64,000 nucleotides of DNA from Aspergillus flavus (GCF_009017415.1 NC_092406.1:2542001-2606000), one strand, 5' to 3'. Numbered from the stretch's first letter, positions 45,342 through 57,925 are shown. Notes: generated by a model not told the origin, from the letters alone. Translations and numbers: made by a program.

Positions 45342-46882
45342 ATGCCGCCAGACTGGTTATACGCGATATTTCTGACCGTATTCTTTGCGGCCCGGGGAGT
45401 CGCGATTCAACTTGACATTCAAGATGAGCGTAAGCTGTTACATTCTGCGCCATATTGTTCGAGCGTCGACTCCAATATTCCTTGTACATCTCTCATCTCA
45501 TACTAACCGCGCCATCTATTCTTAGAATCGATCAAGTCCGCAGCAGCGACAGCGGCCTACAATATGATGAGCTATTACCATGGAAACGAGTCGGGTCAGA
45601 CCCCAGGAAAGCTCCCCGATACCTGGTGGGAAGGCGGCGCAATGTTCATGACCCTAATACAATACTGGTTCTGGACGGGCGACACATCCTACAACGAGGT
45701 GACCACGCAAGGAATGCTCTGGCAGAAAGGCCATGACGACTACTTTCCTGCCAACTACAGCAACTATCTTGGAAACGATGATCAGGTCTTCTGGGGGCTG
45801 GCCGCCATGACCGCTGCTGAACTGAACTTTCCCGAGAAGGATGACGACTCGTCGTGGTTGTCACTGGCACAAGGTGTTTTCAATACCCAGGTCCCGCGCT
45901 GGGATACCTCCAGCTGCGATGGGGGTCTCCGTTGGCAGATTTGGCCGTATCAAGCCGGGTATACGACGAAGAACGCTATCTCGAACGGAGGTCTATTCCA
46001 ACTCGCTGCTCGTCTCGGTCGCTACACCAAGAATCAAACCTATATTGACTGGGCGGAGAAGATCTGGGATTGGAGTGCTACTACGCCGCTGCTGAAGACG
46101 GCTGACTGGAACATTGCCGATACGACTACTTCTGAGGCAAACTGCAAGGATCATGGGGATCTGCAATGGACATACAATTACGGCACTTACCTGAGCGGAG
46201 CTGCGTACATGTACAATTTGGTGTGTTCCCTTGTTATGCCCTCTGGGCCATTCACTACCAGAAAGGTGGCTACATCGCTAACCAAAAGTAGACCGATGGA
46301 GGTGAGAAGTGGAAAGAAGCTATCGATGGCTTGCTCGGTACCACCATAGCCAAGTTCTTCCCCCATGAATACGGTGGCGACATCATGTCGGAGATTTCGT
46401 GTGAGCAGAGCATGATGTGCGACCGTAACCAAGATTGCTTCAAAGGTTTTCTGTCTTCTTGGTTGACCTTCACCACTACCATTGCTCCGTTTACACAAGA
46501 CCAGATCCTCCCCAAGATCCAAGCCTCAGCACAAGCAGCAGCAAAGCAGTGCTCTGGTGGCGACTCCAAGACCGACTGTGGACGAAGCTGGTACAAGCAG
46601 GACAAGTGGGATGGTTCAAAATCGCTGGAGTCGGACATGAGTGCGCTGAGTGTCTTGTCGTCCACCATGATCGCTCACAAGAAAGAGCACCAAGCACCCT
46701 TAACGGCGGAGACCGGTGGCACCAGCAAGAGTAATCCCAGCGCAGGCTCGGGTCACAAGGATCAACAGACCGGTACGCCGAAGCCGATCACGACTGGTGA
46801 TCGGGCCGGGGCCTCGATTGTGACGTTCTTCTTCGCGTGTGGCTGGATGGCCTCGGTGAGCTGGATGGTTTATGGAGGATAG
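45342..46882 (+). CDS. GPI-anchored GH76 endo-1,6-alpha-mannanase-like enzyme (DFG5/DCW1 family)
   Basis: Exons 45342-45429, 45526-46220 and 46292-46882 (introns 96 and 71 nt) give 457 aa. Signal peptide (WLYAIFLTVFFAARGVAI), then the GH76 domain: AAYNMMSYYHGNESGQTPGKLPDTWWEGGAMF, and YLGNDDQVFWGLAAM, whose Asp-Asp pair near residue 114 is the catalytic motif. GGLRWQIWPYQAGY and GDLQWTYNYGTYLSGAAYMYNL follow. A Ser/Gly-rich C-terminus and a terminal hydrophobic stretch (GASIVTFFFACGWMASVSWMVYGG) fit a GPI-anchor signal. These enzymes cross-link GPI proteins into the wall by transglycosylation. Intact and probably expressed, standing between decayed neighbours; fungi usually carry several paralogues. 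Confidence 0.92.
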
Positions 46883-49521
46883 TCAAGGGACTATGTCTTT
46901 TGCCATTGGATATCCGCCTTGTACAGAAACTAGGATAGCTTAGGTTAGAGATATGGGCATTCTCGTGGCGAATTTGATTTATTAACCGTTTATTTCTATC
47001 ATGGACAGAGTTATGGGTTCTTTGTCGAGTTTCCTTGTTGTATTCTTGTGGTAAGACTGCGGGTGTTTGAGGTGTTAAACCATAATGCTTGCGATACTGG
47101 TCTTGGGCTATCTCGTTCACGTGGATGTTAATGACAAAGTTGAATATGCTCATAAACCCTCTTTACATAAATCAGACGTACAGATAAGCAAACTTGGGTC
47201 ACTAACGGGAGATCCACTGGGACCCATCCAAAACCCATGGTTAAGTTTTCGTACCCGCACCAGAGTCCACGGATGATGGAAGATTATATCAACCCCACAG
47301 CCAGTACGAGATAATATGGATACTTATTAGCATCTCTCCAAAAAGAATCTCTGGAATATATACCACGAAGCGAGGCGAAATCTAACTCTCTCACGCCTCT
47401 TTCCACGCAGTCATCGAGTCAGCACCGAGGAGATTCGATTGGAATCAATACACGAGCGAGCGACCGACATGGAAGACAACACTAGTAGATGTAACGAACA
47501 CCAATCGTTTTACTTTGCAAACTGCCTTGAGACAAGAACCATTTTCTACTTTGTGTACACAATACTTCATCCTGGCACGAGCCAATCCCCGCCCTCCTCC
47601 TCCGAGAAAGACATTCCTGCAAGCACACTTGGTTCGGGCACTATAGCCGCAGCTGGTATTATCTCTGTGCCATGACTTCGACTGGATCTGGGAAGGTCTA
47701 CGCTACTTTTGGGGAGTATTAGAGAAGACTAAGGAGATTTTGGGGACGTTGAGGATGCAGGCATAAATGGCGTGGTTTGTTATTAAGATTTCTAGAATAT
47801 TTTGGTCTTTTCGTGCTGCTTATTGGGGATTTGGTGAAGCATCGTTTTATATATATTTTATCAATTACGTGTGTGCAAGCACCTCGTGGAATGGGTCAAC
47901 CTTTCTCTTTTATTTTTATTCTTTTATTCTTTTTTTTCTCATACATATAGTTTTGTATCAATATTATAGCATTTCTTTTATGAATAAATTCTATATTGTA
48001 GTTGCTGGATATTGACTACGGTGTTAAAAGGGCCCTTCCCGCTATCATCAAACACAGACTAATAAGGAAAACTTTCGTGGGCTCCATGCAGGTCATCCAG
48101 GCTACAAGACTAGGCCTCTATTAGAATTTTATCTTTCAACACATACGCAGAGTCCACGGCCACTATCGTCCGTTTCAATTTGGGCGCTTTACCATGAGTC
48201 ACCCGCCCCGCCTGATCTTCCTCTAGGACCGTGACCAGTGTTACTAAACTTCTCATGCATGTGGAATCATTAACATGAATTATATCACACATGAACTAGT
48301 GACACTACCATCTGAAAAGAAATATCGCCGTATCTGACAGATAAGGACTTGTAGCTCTTCAGGGTGATCGGAAAGAGTCAACAATATAGACAGAACATCC
48401 ACGACACCGGAATATCCATAGTATAGGGCTCATTTGTATGTATTCTACAGAGACGGGAAGTATCTTCAACTAACTGTACCAGTATCAGTAAGGACATGGG
48501 TACATGCCACATTACAGGGACGAGATATCGAGACCGTAAACAAGAAACTTGGTAAATAAATAAGAGATTGACGGACTGGGAGTTGCAACATTTGTTCCAC
48601 CATTCCTAGGGATTCTGCGATGGCGGACTCTACACGATGAGATAATTGTCCGATGAGCTCCCCCCCATGGCCTTGTCTGAGAGCAGCTCATGCAGATTCA
48701 GCTCTCGCATCCAACGAGCATTGATGTGAATTGTTGGGGCCTTCAGGCATGACAATTTCTCCTTGCCGCATGCCCTAAACCACTACGGCCAGTCTACCGT
48801 GATTGGACCCATCGGATTTCTATTATCTGTGGTATGAAGCAAGCGAAGCTGAGATTTAAAGATATTCCTACAGAGACTGAGCTAATTTCGGCTAGAGTGG
48901 ATCCAGTACGTATAAATCTGAGACTGGGTGTAAAAGATCGTGTTCATCCCTGTGGAGCGGCTCGCTTCAAGATCGTAGGTGGAACCATTCCGACCCACTA
49001 CGGCCAAAAAGGGCCCGATTGTACTGTAGATACTCCGTACTCTGCAACTGGTTACATAGTTTCGTAAAAGGAAACGATATACAAAATATCCACAAGGATC
49101 AGCATATTCATTTAGCCAACCTGGGGTTTCGGCCGAACCTTTTGAGATATGCGTCCCGAACCCAGCCAATTGGGATGATCGACCGGCTAAGCGAATAGAT
49201 CGGAGAGTTTTCCCGCATGCCCTACATTTCCTATCATGCAGATCTGGGGACAATAGCTTGCCCCTGCTAGATCTATTGTTTAGTGCTGCTGCTGGGTGGG
49301 TCTCCGATCTTCTCATTCCTTACTCTAATCTGAGACCTCGGCAATTGTACACGAGGCAATTGACCACTTTTCTACCATATCCCTGTGAGCACTTGTAAGA
49401 CTACATAATATATATCAAAAGGAAAGACGAGAGGGGGAAACATAAAAACAAAAGAGGAAGGGAGTATCGATTTTGCGTAGGGAAATAAAGGAAAAGGCAG
49501 AGAGATGCCATTAGGGTAAGC

Positions 49522-49705
49522 ACATCGCTTATTCTACAAGGGACTCAGAGTCTCACAAGCTCTGGCTGACTGAAAAGATTTCCGATACATTTATACGACC
49601 CGCATTCCATACATCGCTTATCTCACACGAGGCTTAAAGCATCCCAGCCTTCGGCTGAGAGAAAAGATATCTCGATCTAAACTACTTACATTTCATACAT
49701 AGCTG
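49522..49705. repeat. Degenerate tandem repeat, about 89-bp unit
   Basis: acatcgctta starts at 49522 and again at 49611; both copies share a later ggctga-gaaaagat block and a cattycatacat end. A third copy begins acatagct at 49697 and fades out. Copies are diverged, so the duplication is old. Confidence 0.6.
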
Positions 49706-50774
49706 AACAAGAGCATACTAGAACAAATTATGATTAACTAATGAACAACTTTCAACCCTTCAGTAATCGGTTTTATTGAATAGAAGTGCATCCATGTATC
49801 AAAAATCACTGTCCTCGTGTATACCTGCGCAACCAATGCGTTATTATACTATTGAGGGCTTTGTAGATCACTAAATGTTGTAAACCTCTGTTAGCATTCT
49901 CTCAGTAGCCAGGCCCGTACCCTTATGAATTCAAATCCAAACTGAAATGTATGAATACTATCATATCTAACCTTACATTGAGGAATTTCGTGCCTAAAGC
50001 TTTACTAAACTCATCCCAAGAGCTTGAGGATCACAGCCCCCTTGTCTTCCCCTGACTAGCGATCCTTCATGAATGTAATGTAGGCTTGTTAGATACAGGG
50101 GAATCCTCTTGCATGAACTCTGGAAATATCCAGATCTACATCTGTAAATGCTCCTTTATCATTCCATCGCCTCACTCTTTGACTTTACTCGCGCAGTTTG
50201 CAAATGTAGGGATTGGATATTCAATGGGCTACAGAGATAGCCCTTTCGATTGTACACCCTTTGATACTGTCTCAAACTTTGGGGAAACTACGGGTATGAA
50301 GAATGGTTCAACTATCTCGTAGATGGGTAGCCGAAAAGCAGTCTAGTCTAGGAACCAGGGGAAATACAAGTTTCAACCTTGGGTTCAAACCAGTATTGAA
50401 TAGTCTATAGAATCTATCGGTGTGAGTAACAGGTTTAATGAAACAGTAAAGTTAAGTCTCAAAGCTGTGAAATGTCTTAGACCACAACAAATCTTGAGCT
50501 ACATGCTGTACCTTGAGCAAGAACACCAAGGCTATCACAGAATGCCCCTTCTTTGAATTCTGACTCAGGAGAATCCAGGGACTCTATGCATCCACTATGG
50601 CTCGAGGGAATATGTGTGTCGTACGGAGTACCTGGATAGGTAGATCTGTAAGGAATGTACTACCTTCGTGCGCTCAGACACCGTACGCTGGCTCCTGGAA
50701 TGCAGAGGCATACTATCGAGTATCTTCTACTGAAACAGTATAACAGATGGGCAAATCTAAGCTCCTCCAAAAGC

Positions 50775-50782
50775 TATATAAA
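50775..50782 (+). promoter_or_regulatory. TATA box of the small secreted protein gene
   Basis: tatataaa about 135 bp before the ATG at 50917, followed by a CT-rich leader (ctctcaagtcattcactc). This is the layout of strongly expressed fungal genes. Confidence 0.6.
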
Positions 50783-50916
50783 GGGCGAGCTCGTCATCCC
50801 GAATCGATAATTCATCATCAAGCCTCTCAAGTCATTCACTCAAACACTCTTTACTTCATCCATCCAATCATTCTCTTCAACCACTCGGTTAAACAAGCCT
50901 CTCACATTCATTCAAA

Positions 50917-51278
50917 ATGAAGCTCACTACCGTCGCTGCGATCCTCGCTTTCGCCTATGCTACCGCAGCAGCTCCTCAGGGCCAGGAGGGTGGTGATGGC
51001 CAGCATGGCCAGCATGGCCAGGGCGAGGATGAGACAATTATTAAGGACTACTGCTGTCCAGTGGGGGTTAATGGGTATGGTCAGGGTTATGCCATACTAG
51101 GCGGAGCAGTTGGATGCTCTGAGCTCAGGCCCAGAGGGACCTGCACTGAGGACTGGCCCGTTTCCTGGTCATGCTATGAGAAGCCAGGCAGCTCTAAGGG
51201 TCCAAGTGGACAGGTAAGTCTTGGTCTGAAACTATTGCCAAGCTTATAACAGAATACTAAAATAGACTGCAGGTGTGA
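50917..51278 (+). CDS. Small secreted protein with CC motif, about 100 aa
   Basis: Signal peptide MKLTTVAAILAFAYATAAAP, then a His/Gly/Gln repeat (GQHGQHGQGED) and a compact domain with DYCCPVG, GCSELRPRG, TCTEDW and SWSCYEK. A consensus donor GTAAGT at 51214 follows the codon CAG. Two acceptors are possible: ctgcag at 51272 (ending GQV, stop at 51278) and aatag at 51265 (ending TAGVILHRV, stop at 51295). Unspliced, it would end at 51249. I prefer 51272 because the likely branch site tactaaa is too close to the first AG. Five cysteines; not a hydrophobin. Effector-like, function unknown. Confidence 0.7.
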
Positions 51279-52122
51279 TTCTGCACCGCGTCTGACAACT
51301 GCCCGGATAGTCCTTCTTTCCCTAGCCTTCTGGATTCAGTTTCCGCTCTTACCGGTGCTATCCCCGCCTTGTCTCGATAGGCGAATTTGGGCAGTGCCGT
51401 CGAAGATTATGGTTTTGAGCTTGGCTTGTTTTGGGTGTCTCTCTTTTATTTTCCCCTTATACTTTCTGTGGCTCTTTTAATTTGTATCCCTTCGTGATTA
51501 CGCGAGGGCAAGTGACTGAATGGTCTTAATCCATAATAAAGTCGTTTAATTTGCCATTGCTCTGCTCGATTGTAAAGATCATTCGTAATTCACAAGAGTT
51601 TGGCATCCAGCTCTTCGTTAGAGCAACTTCTTCAACACTCGTAGACCATCAGGCGTTTGAACTCCTGTTCTTCGTGAACTGCACCATATCTCTCATTCTG
51701 TAAGCTAACGAGAATCAAAAACTCATGACGCAAGTGAGACATTGTGTATGTGTGTCGCTTGATATATGCTTGCTGGTTGGTAAGTCCAGCCACTACAGGC
51801 CTACATTGATTCTTGTAGGATAATTTTGTAATAAGTCTCCTATTTAATTAGTGTCTAATGTCACAATCTGATGTGGCCTGTCGTATCATATGCAAATATG
51901 TTTCCTGAGTGATGGTATTCTTATATATATATTTGCATGCGCGTCTTTCAATGCTACCAAATACAACTAGCTTACATTGATATTCCTTCAGCAAAAAAAA
52001 AAAGAAAACGGGGAAATAAAACCAATAGAGAGCACACAAATATTATTATAATATATATATGAATACATATAGGCAATTAACAACACTTTAGGGAACATCC
52101 GTCGATGCAGAGAATATATGTT

Positions 52123-52170
52123 GTTCTATGCTACGGCACTAAATGTGTTCTATGCTACGGCACTAAATGT
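52123..52170 (+). repeat. Perfect 24-bp tandem duplication
   Basis: The unit gttctatgctacggcactaa-atgt occurs twice back to back (52123-52146 and 52147-52170), followed by gttc of a third unit. Identity of the two copies means a recent slippage or duplication event. Confidence 0.9.
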
Positions 52171-52889
52171 GTTCAAAGCTAAATCCCACTATAACAGCAT
52201 AGGAACTGAGTGTGATGATATATTTGATCATGCCCTGATATATGAAGTTGATTTATAAACACATAAAAGGCTCACTCTACAGATTCGGTTGCTGACTCGG
52301 TCAAACAACGTCAATTCGTGGTAACTATGACAAAAGCCATATACTATCTAAAGCAAAGTTATTGTCCATTCTCGAACACATTACCTGGTGGTTTAATATC
52401 ATCTTGATATATATGCCTATCTGCTACATATTCCTTGATCATTCGATAGTCCTACCACGAGGCTTCCAGAGAGAGTGTATTGGGCTCAGAGCCGCCGTTT
52501 CCACAAACATCAACTTGAAAACATTGTACATAGAAGTCATTGACTGCTATCACTGCCAAAGTGGGACCACGAGGCACGAAGCCATGACACGGCCAAGCCC
52601 CGAGCGTCGTAAACACAAAGATAACATTATCCAAAATAGTAAGGGATACCACGGAAAGCTTTTCCATCCGCAAAGCTTATACCCAACAGATCCCCGGGAC
52701 TGCAATTCCGGATCCCGATGTGAATGCAGCAAGGGGCTCGCAGATCGCTCCAGCTTTGCCGACATTCCTGTATTTTAGGCGACCCGGACATGACTCGTAA
52801 ATTGCTTGAATAAGCCGAGTGCACTTTAATCTGATCGGCTATGCCACATGGGCTCGATCATAAGCTTCAGATCTGCAAGGGATGCAATA

Positions 52890-53380
52890 CAGTAAAGCCC
52901 CTTAATAAGCAATCAATTGACCTGGCTACCTAAATTGGTTATATCGGGGGATTGCTTGTATTGAAATATCTATATAGACTAGTAGGAATTCGGATTTTAA
53001 GAAATACATATAATTTATATTGTATATTAATTGATCTTTCTACATAGTTAAAGGGTATTGTAATAGTAAGGTATAGTGTAGTAGAGAAACGTATATATTT
53101 TAGTTGTTCATATATTGTACGCGTAAGATTTTAAGTTCAAAAATACTAAAAAGTAATAGACTACGTGATCTTTATATATTTTTAAAAATGCATAATTGGT
53201 TAAGAGAATCCACTTTACTCTCTTAAAGTAATTTTGTATAGGGAATTAGACAGAATAGTAAATCTCCCTGTATTGGGGTTTTAAGGAATTTTGTATGGTA
53301 ATTGATTTAAGACACCTAATTAAATAGCTTATAACGCGTAGATTCTCTATATCGGGCTTGCTTATAACAGTGTTTTACTG
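52890..53380. mobile_element. pogo/Fot1-like MITE, 491 bp, TA target duplication
   Basis: The left end CAGTAAAGCCCCTTAATAAG and the reverse complement of the right end CAGTAAAACACTGTTATAAG match over most of about 25 nt, both continuing with CAA. The element is flanked by TA on each side (52888-52889 and 53381-53382). CAGT-A-AACC...ATAAGC ends plus TA duplication are the hallmark of Tc1/mariner pogo-Fot1 elements. The interior is very AT-rich with no transposase ORF, so it is a non-autonomous copy or a RIP-degraded deletion derivative. Confidence 0.75.
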
Positions 53381-53838
53381 TATCTCGAATCGATGGCTGC
53401 AGCCCTTGCATTCTCCAGACGCGGCGCATTCTCGCCCTAAAGATATCCTACCAACCATCGTGGATCTCACAATCAAGGTTCTGGATATGATTTCCGACGC
53501 TTTGTTTTTTGGTCGCAGACCAAGCTAGGTATGTGGCCAATGTTGTTCAGCTCTTCGACTCCTTTTCTAGGGGTTGGAGGGCAGGCCCCAGAGAGTGGGC
53601 TTGGGGTTGAGGTGTGGATGAGAAGTCTAGGGTTGTGGACTTGGTCCGAACATCATCATCATCTTCTTCTTCTTCCTCTTCAAGCATCACGAGTACCAGT
53701 TGTACCATTTCGCTAGATATTGTCCAAGACCCAATTTATCATACACATCACAATGCTTTCTATGGTACATTCATTTGCCATAGCTTATATATTCATTTCT
53801 AACAGCTATAGCATCCAAGACATTGATCCCGCAATGAC

Positions 53839-55028
53839 CTACGCCACCTGGTTCCTTTTATCAGTACCGTGTACCTCTGAAAGAAGCTTTATCGTATCCC
53901 TGATGAACTCTCGACTCTTGCTCAGCCCCCGAGTGGGATGATTGTAATGGGCGAATGCATGTGGCACACCTGCGTACCTTTTCATGGTTACTTGATTCCC
54001 TGCCTCACGAAGTAACTGCCCATAGTACTCAGCTTCATCCCTTTCTACATCAAACTCGGCCGTGACAATGTGTGCCGGGGCGAGACCCTTCATAGAGGGT
54101 GAGAGAACAGGGGTCATTCTCCAATCTGAAAGGACCTTGGAACGGACCTCTTCGTCCGTGCCAATGTAGTAATTCAGGAACCAGGACTCCCGAGCGAGTG
54201 GGGACCAGGGTAGATCAGCGCAGAATATGGCACTAGGGTACGGGCAACTTTCTGTGGTGAGAGGCTCAGCATTAGGTATAGCCAGCGGTACGTAGCGCAT
54301 ATCGGTCGCGGGCACGACCATTAGTTGAAGTTTGAGTTCGAGAGGGGGGAAGCAGTCGCGCGCAAAGTGGGCAAGAACAGCTGTGATTAATCCACCTGAC
54401 GACAGTCCTCCGATTGATATGGCGTTGGGATCAACGTTGAGACTTTGTGCGTTGGTATGTGCCCATCTTACCGCAGCCCAGCAGTCATACAGCGCGATAG
54501 GATACTGATGTTCTGGCGCAAGTCGATAATCCACATCGATGACGACGATAGATGACCCATTGCAGATGCTTCGGCACCAGGCGGCTTCGGATTGTAGGCC
54601 TCCAAGTACCCAGCCACCTCCGTGGAAATTTAGGTGTACTGGGAATGGACCTGGCCCAGCTGGTGTGTAGACGCGACAGGTGATCAATCCCTCGGGATTT
54701 GAGACGGGGACCTGGTAATCTTGGAGATGATGTACTTCGGGGCCTGTGGAGAGAGGTCGAGACACGTTAGGTGACACCCTTCGATATAGAACCATAGGCA
54801 GAACTCACCTGTCCACGTTGGGTAGGTAAAGCTGTATCTTTCAGGGCATCGTCGAAATTCTTCGATAGTTACCAAGTGAGCCCCTTCCATGTTCTTCCCG
54901 TGATTTGTCCACATCTCCTTCCACTCAACATCTAAACCGTTCAGGTACTTTTCCGGTATCACGTTTCCCTCCCCCCTAGCAGAGGTTTGGACTGTGATCA
55001 GGTGTTCTGCTTCCGTGATTGTAGCCAT
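53839..55028 (-). CDS. Alpha/beta-hydrolase, HSL-type esterase
   Basis: Exons 55028-54809 and 54743-53839 (65-nt intron gtgagt...cacag) give 374 aa. The start is the ATG at 55028 (agATGG context); the frame is open further upstream but without an ATG. Landmarks: LNFHGGGWVLGGLQSE (HGGG oxyanion motif), VVIDVDYRLAPEHQYP (DYRLAPE) and SIGGLSSGGL (nucleophile elbow G-x-S-x-G, without the usual Asp). FDVERDEAEYYGQLL carries the acid and VPHAFAHY the His. All triad positions are present. Hormone-sensitive-lipase family carboxylesterase. Divergent from the fungal_trans regulator with 349 bp between them, a usual arrangement in secondary-metabolite clusters. Confidence 0.9.
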
Positions 55029-55377
55029 CTTGCGGATGTGAACTTGGGTCAAGTGGTAAAAATTGCAAACAGACAGTCTCCGCGGTGGCGATATATTCTG
55101 ACAATCTCGTTTCCGTCACCGGACACAATCGTGTTCCACTCGTGAAGGAATTCCTAAAGAGGACTTCATGGATATAGTGGACCGGCAGCGGCATCGCTTT
55201 CCATTGGTGGCATCGAAACCCACTTTGATAGGAACGTCGCGATCGGCATCCACAACCTCGTATCGCTTCCCCGCAAAACGCCTTATCAGGAACCGCAGAT
55301 AGGAGGTGTGGGGAGGTATAAACGAAGCAGCAATAGACTGATTCAACGACGCTTCGCCCTTCCCGGCTTGGGTTTTC
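55029..55377. promoter_or_regulatory. Divergent promoter between esterase and regulator
   Basis: 349 bp between two ATGs. A minus-strand open frame (55412-55116) crosses it without an ATG of quality or a recognisable domain. Confidence 0.4.
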
Positions 55378-57421
55378 ATGCACAGCGTCACACCAGTCAT
55401 GCCGGAAAGCACAAGAACTCCAGACGTCCCGGATCTTCAAATCCAGTCAACGGTGACCCACTCGGATATACCGAAACCTCTCCAAGCAGACCAGGCGTAT
55501 GAACCGGGTTTGCGTCGGGTGCCTGACCGTATTCCTAGGGTTGTCGAGCAGTTATATGATGTGAGCTTGGTGCGAGGGCTTGAAGATCCGCCTACCTCTG
55601 TCCTAGGTAGCGGAGATCATGGAATCATGGACGAGCTAATGCTCAGTATTTATGAGGGTCAGGGATTGTCTCCTATACAGCCGAATCCTGCTCTGGGTCC
55701 CCCCTCCCTCGATAACCACCCATCATTGTCTTCTCAGCTATGTGGTTTGACCGGTGATATGGATCCCTATGTTCTTCGACACTATCGTTTCGATGCAAGG
55801 GCAGAGTTTCCATTTTCCAAGCTTGCTATACGTTCAGTGCAGGATGCAGAGATGCCAGTGCAATTTTTGTTGTCGAAGCCCGAGTTGAGCAACGAGTCGA
55901 AGGCCGCAAGTAGCCTGGAAGCACTATTTGCTGAGGAAGCGTTGCCCGAATTATCGCAAATCGTTGCTCCAGAGATTGGGGAACGACTGATCAAATTGTG
56001 AGTTGGTTGAGTTCGAGCCAGCATTCTATCGCCACTAACGTACCATCAGGTTTTCGCGTTTCATCAACCGGCAATTTCCTATCTTGTCTGAGGATAGCCT
56101 GCCAGCGCCACGAGCCGCGTCGGCACATCTCCTAGCGGCGATATACTTGATCACTCAGCCCTTTACGACGTTCGATGACTACTTATGTATCGAGTTCGTT
56201 TACAGTCCTCCGTCGCCGCAAGTCTTATTCAAAATTGCCTGGAGCGAACTCAATAATGCCATATCCCAACCTACAGTTCAGTCTTTGCAAGCAGCACTCA
56301 TCCTCCTATTGCACCCACCTCTGAATCCTTTGTTGCTTGACAGCGCAGAGAAGTGGACGCTTCTCGGTATGACTGTGTCAATGGCACAAACACTTGGTCT
56401 ACATCTAGACCCTACCATGTGGAACCTACCATCAAATGAGGTCCGTACCCGTCGTCGTCTATCGTGGGCGGTATTCGCCCTAGACAAATGGCTTGCCTTT
56501 AGCTTTGGCAGACCAAGCCACATCTCAAAGGATAATTGGCTCATTACTGAATTGGATTCGAGCGATGTTGAACCTGGGGACACTACCAGTGGTACTACTT
56601 ATTCATATGCAATCGAATTCTCCAGGCTCACCACAATACTGGACAAAGTTCTGACAAGTCTTTAGTAAGCTATCGCCTTGGGATAGCCTTCAAGGAACCC
56701 TTGTATCTTCACTTTAAGAGGCCACGTGAACTGACCTATCTTTAGTTCCTTACGTTCATTGTCCACCCTCTGCAAAGACTTTAGTTTGACAATCTCTAGC
56801 GCTCGTCCTCTTATGCAAGACCTCACAACATGGTATACTGACCTACCTTTATCCCTAGCCATGGAACCGACGCCCGGGTGTAAACAAGCATCAGATGACT
56901 CAGCGTCTCTCCACATCGCCTATCAATCTGTAAAGATTCTAATCCTCCGTGCACTGCTCCGCCCCTTTCACAATGTGGATCACCTTTCCTCCGAGCTAGA
57001 GCGAAATGAAGAGTGGCATGCCGCACGATCGCAGATTCGCCAGACGGCGTCGGCTGAGTCAGATGCAGCGCTGAGCCTTATATCGAGCCTACAGCCGGCA
57101 CACTACCAGGCATTCTGGGCACCTTGTATGTGTGACATGAAATGTCTTCATAAGGCCTGTATACTGACCAGAACAGGGTTGAAAACATCCTTTGCTTGTA
57201 TCATGAATCTTCTGTTCCTTCTGACGGTTACCGCTCACCAACTATGTGGTTCTGAAGGCACATATCCTAGGGAAGAATACAGGCGGCACAGGCAGACTCT
57301 TGATCGGGCGAGAATGGTATTTCGTTTGCACGCAAAAAGTCTAGATATCATTCGATTTGCCCTTTTACGCATCGACGCGGTATTTTGGATCGGGTGGGAG
57401 AGGGTCTTGGGCTTCCCTTGA
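55378..57421 (+). CDS. Fungal-specific transcription factor (fungal_trans domain) without visible zinc cluster
   Basis: Exons 55378-55997, 56050-56664, 56746-57125 and 57177-57421 (introns 52, 81 and 51 nt) give 619 aa in phase. The middle holds the fungal_trans homology region: LLAAIYLITQPFTTFDDYL, LQAALILLLHPP, EKWTLLGMTVSMAQTLGLHLDPTMWNLP, RRRLSWAVFALDKWLAFSFGRPSHI. No Zn2Cys6 or C2H2 motif is found in the first 200 residues or in the 350 bp before the ATG, though regulators of this DAL81-like type normally have an N-terminal zinc cluster. Either a 5' exon is lost or the protein acts without it. The same-strand neighbour downstream is the PKS remnant, so it may be that cluster's regulator. 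Confidence 0.82.
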
Positions 57422-57586
57422 GCACCTTACTATTGGAACTATAATAATGGCAATGGCCAGTGCAGTCTGACAAAGGGAGGATGCACAGGTTCACGAAAAG
57501 TCCAACTGTGAAACCGATGCGCACATGGCCAGTTTGGTGGCAGTCTAGGCCAGGAATGCTTCATCTCTGCAGCAAATCTCAACACA

Positions 57587-57895
57587 ATGTTGGAATTTCT
57601 TCGATGGTACGCGGATATCTCGCTTTGTCAGCTCTTTTACATAACCACCGCACGCCGGATTCACCACCAGCACCGGATGATGCTGACGGGCTTAACAATC
57701 GATAAGATATGTAGTCAAGTAGAGGCAGCTATTGGTGACCTCCTTACAGCTCTTCAGATCATATCCGAAGATGCCGGAATATCCGTTGCGGATCTCATCG
57801 ATGACGTCGTCTTTCCCGATATGGACATTGACTTGCTACTCTCCCTCGTCATCGTCAGCAGATTTCGTGAAGAGTTGGGCCTGGATAGTTTCTAA
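57587..57895 (+). pseudogene. Acyl-carrier-protein domain remnant of a non-reducing PKS
   Basis: The frame reads LLTALQIISEDAGISVADLIDDVVFPDMDIDLLLSLVIVSRFREELGLDSF then TAA (57893-57895). This is the ACP of fungal non-reducing PKSs, whose attachment site is normally D-M-G-V-D-S-L-L-S-L; here it reads DMDIDLLLSL, so the Ser that carries phosphopantetheine is Leu (TTG). After the TAA the same frame continues LDSVFLDSPTMAGL, the usual ACP end, into the thioesterase. The two pieces were therefore one polypeptide. No KS, AT or PT domain is found in the window; only 165 bp separate this from the regulator gene. Confidence 0.78.
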
Positions 57896-57925
57896 CTAGA
57901 TTCCGTCTTCCTCGATAGCCCAACC

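Larger units (their letters stand above)
46883..50916. other. 4-kb gene-free spacer
   Basis: No supported gene on either strand. Contains a degenerate tandem repeat at 49522-49705 and the promoter of the small secreted protein (TATA at 50775-50782). Frames at 48834-49067 and 47439-47675 are unrecognised and not called. Confidence 0.55.
51279..53838. other. AT-rich spacer with MITE
   Basis: No gene. Holds a 24-bp tandem duplication (52123-52170), a pogo/Fot1-like MITE (52890-53380) and a CAT/CTT microsatellite near 53653-53690. Confidence 0.6.

Noticed and set aside
55116..55412. 98-codon minus-strand open frame between esterase and regulator
   Set aside because: No credible ATG, no recognisable domain, and it overlaps the regulator start; treated as promoter.
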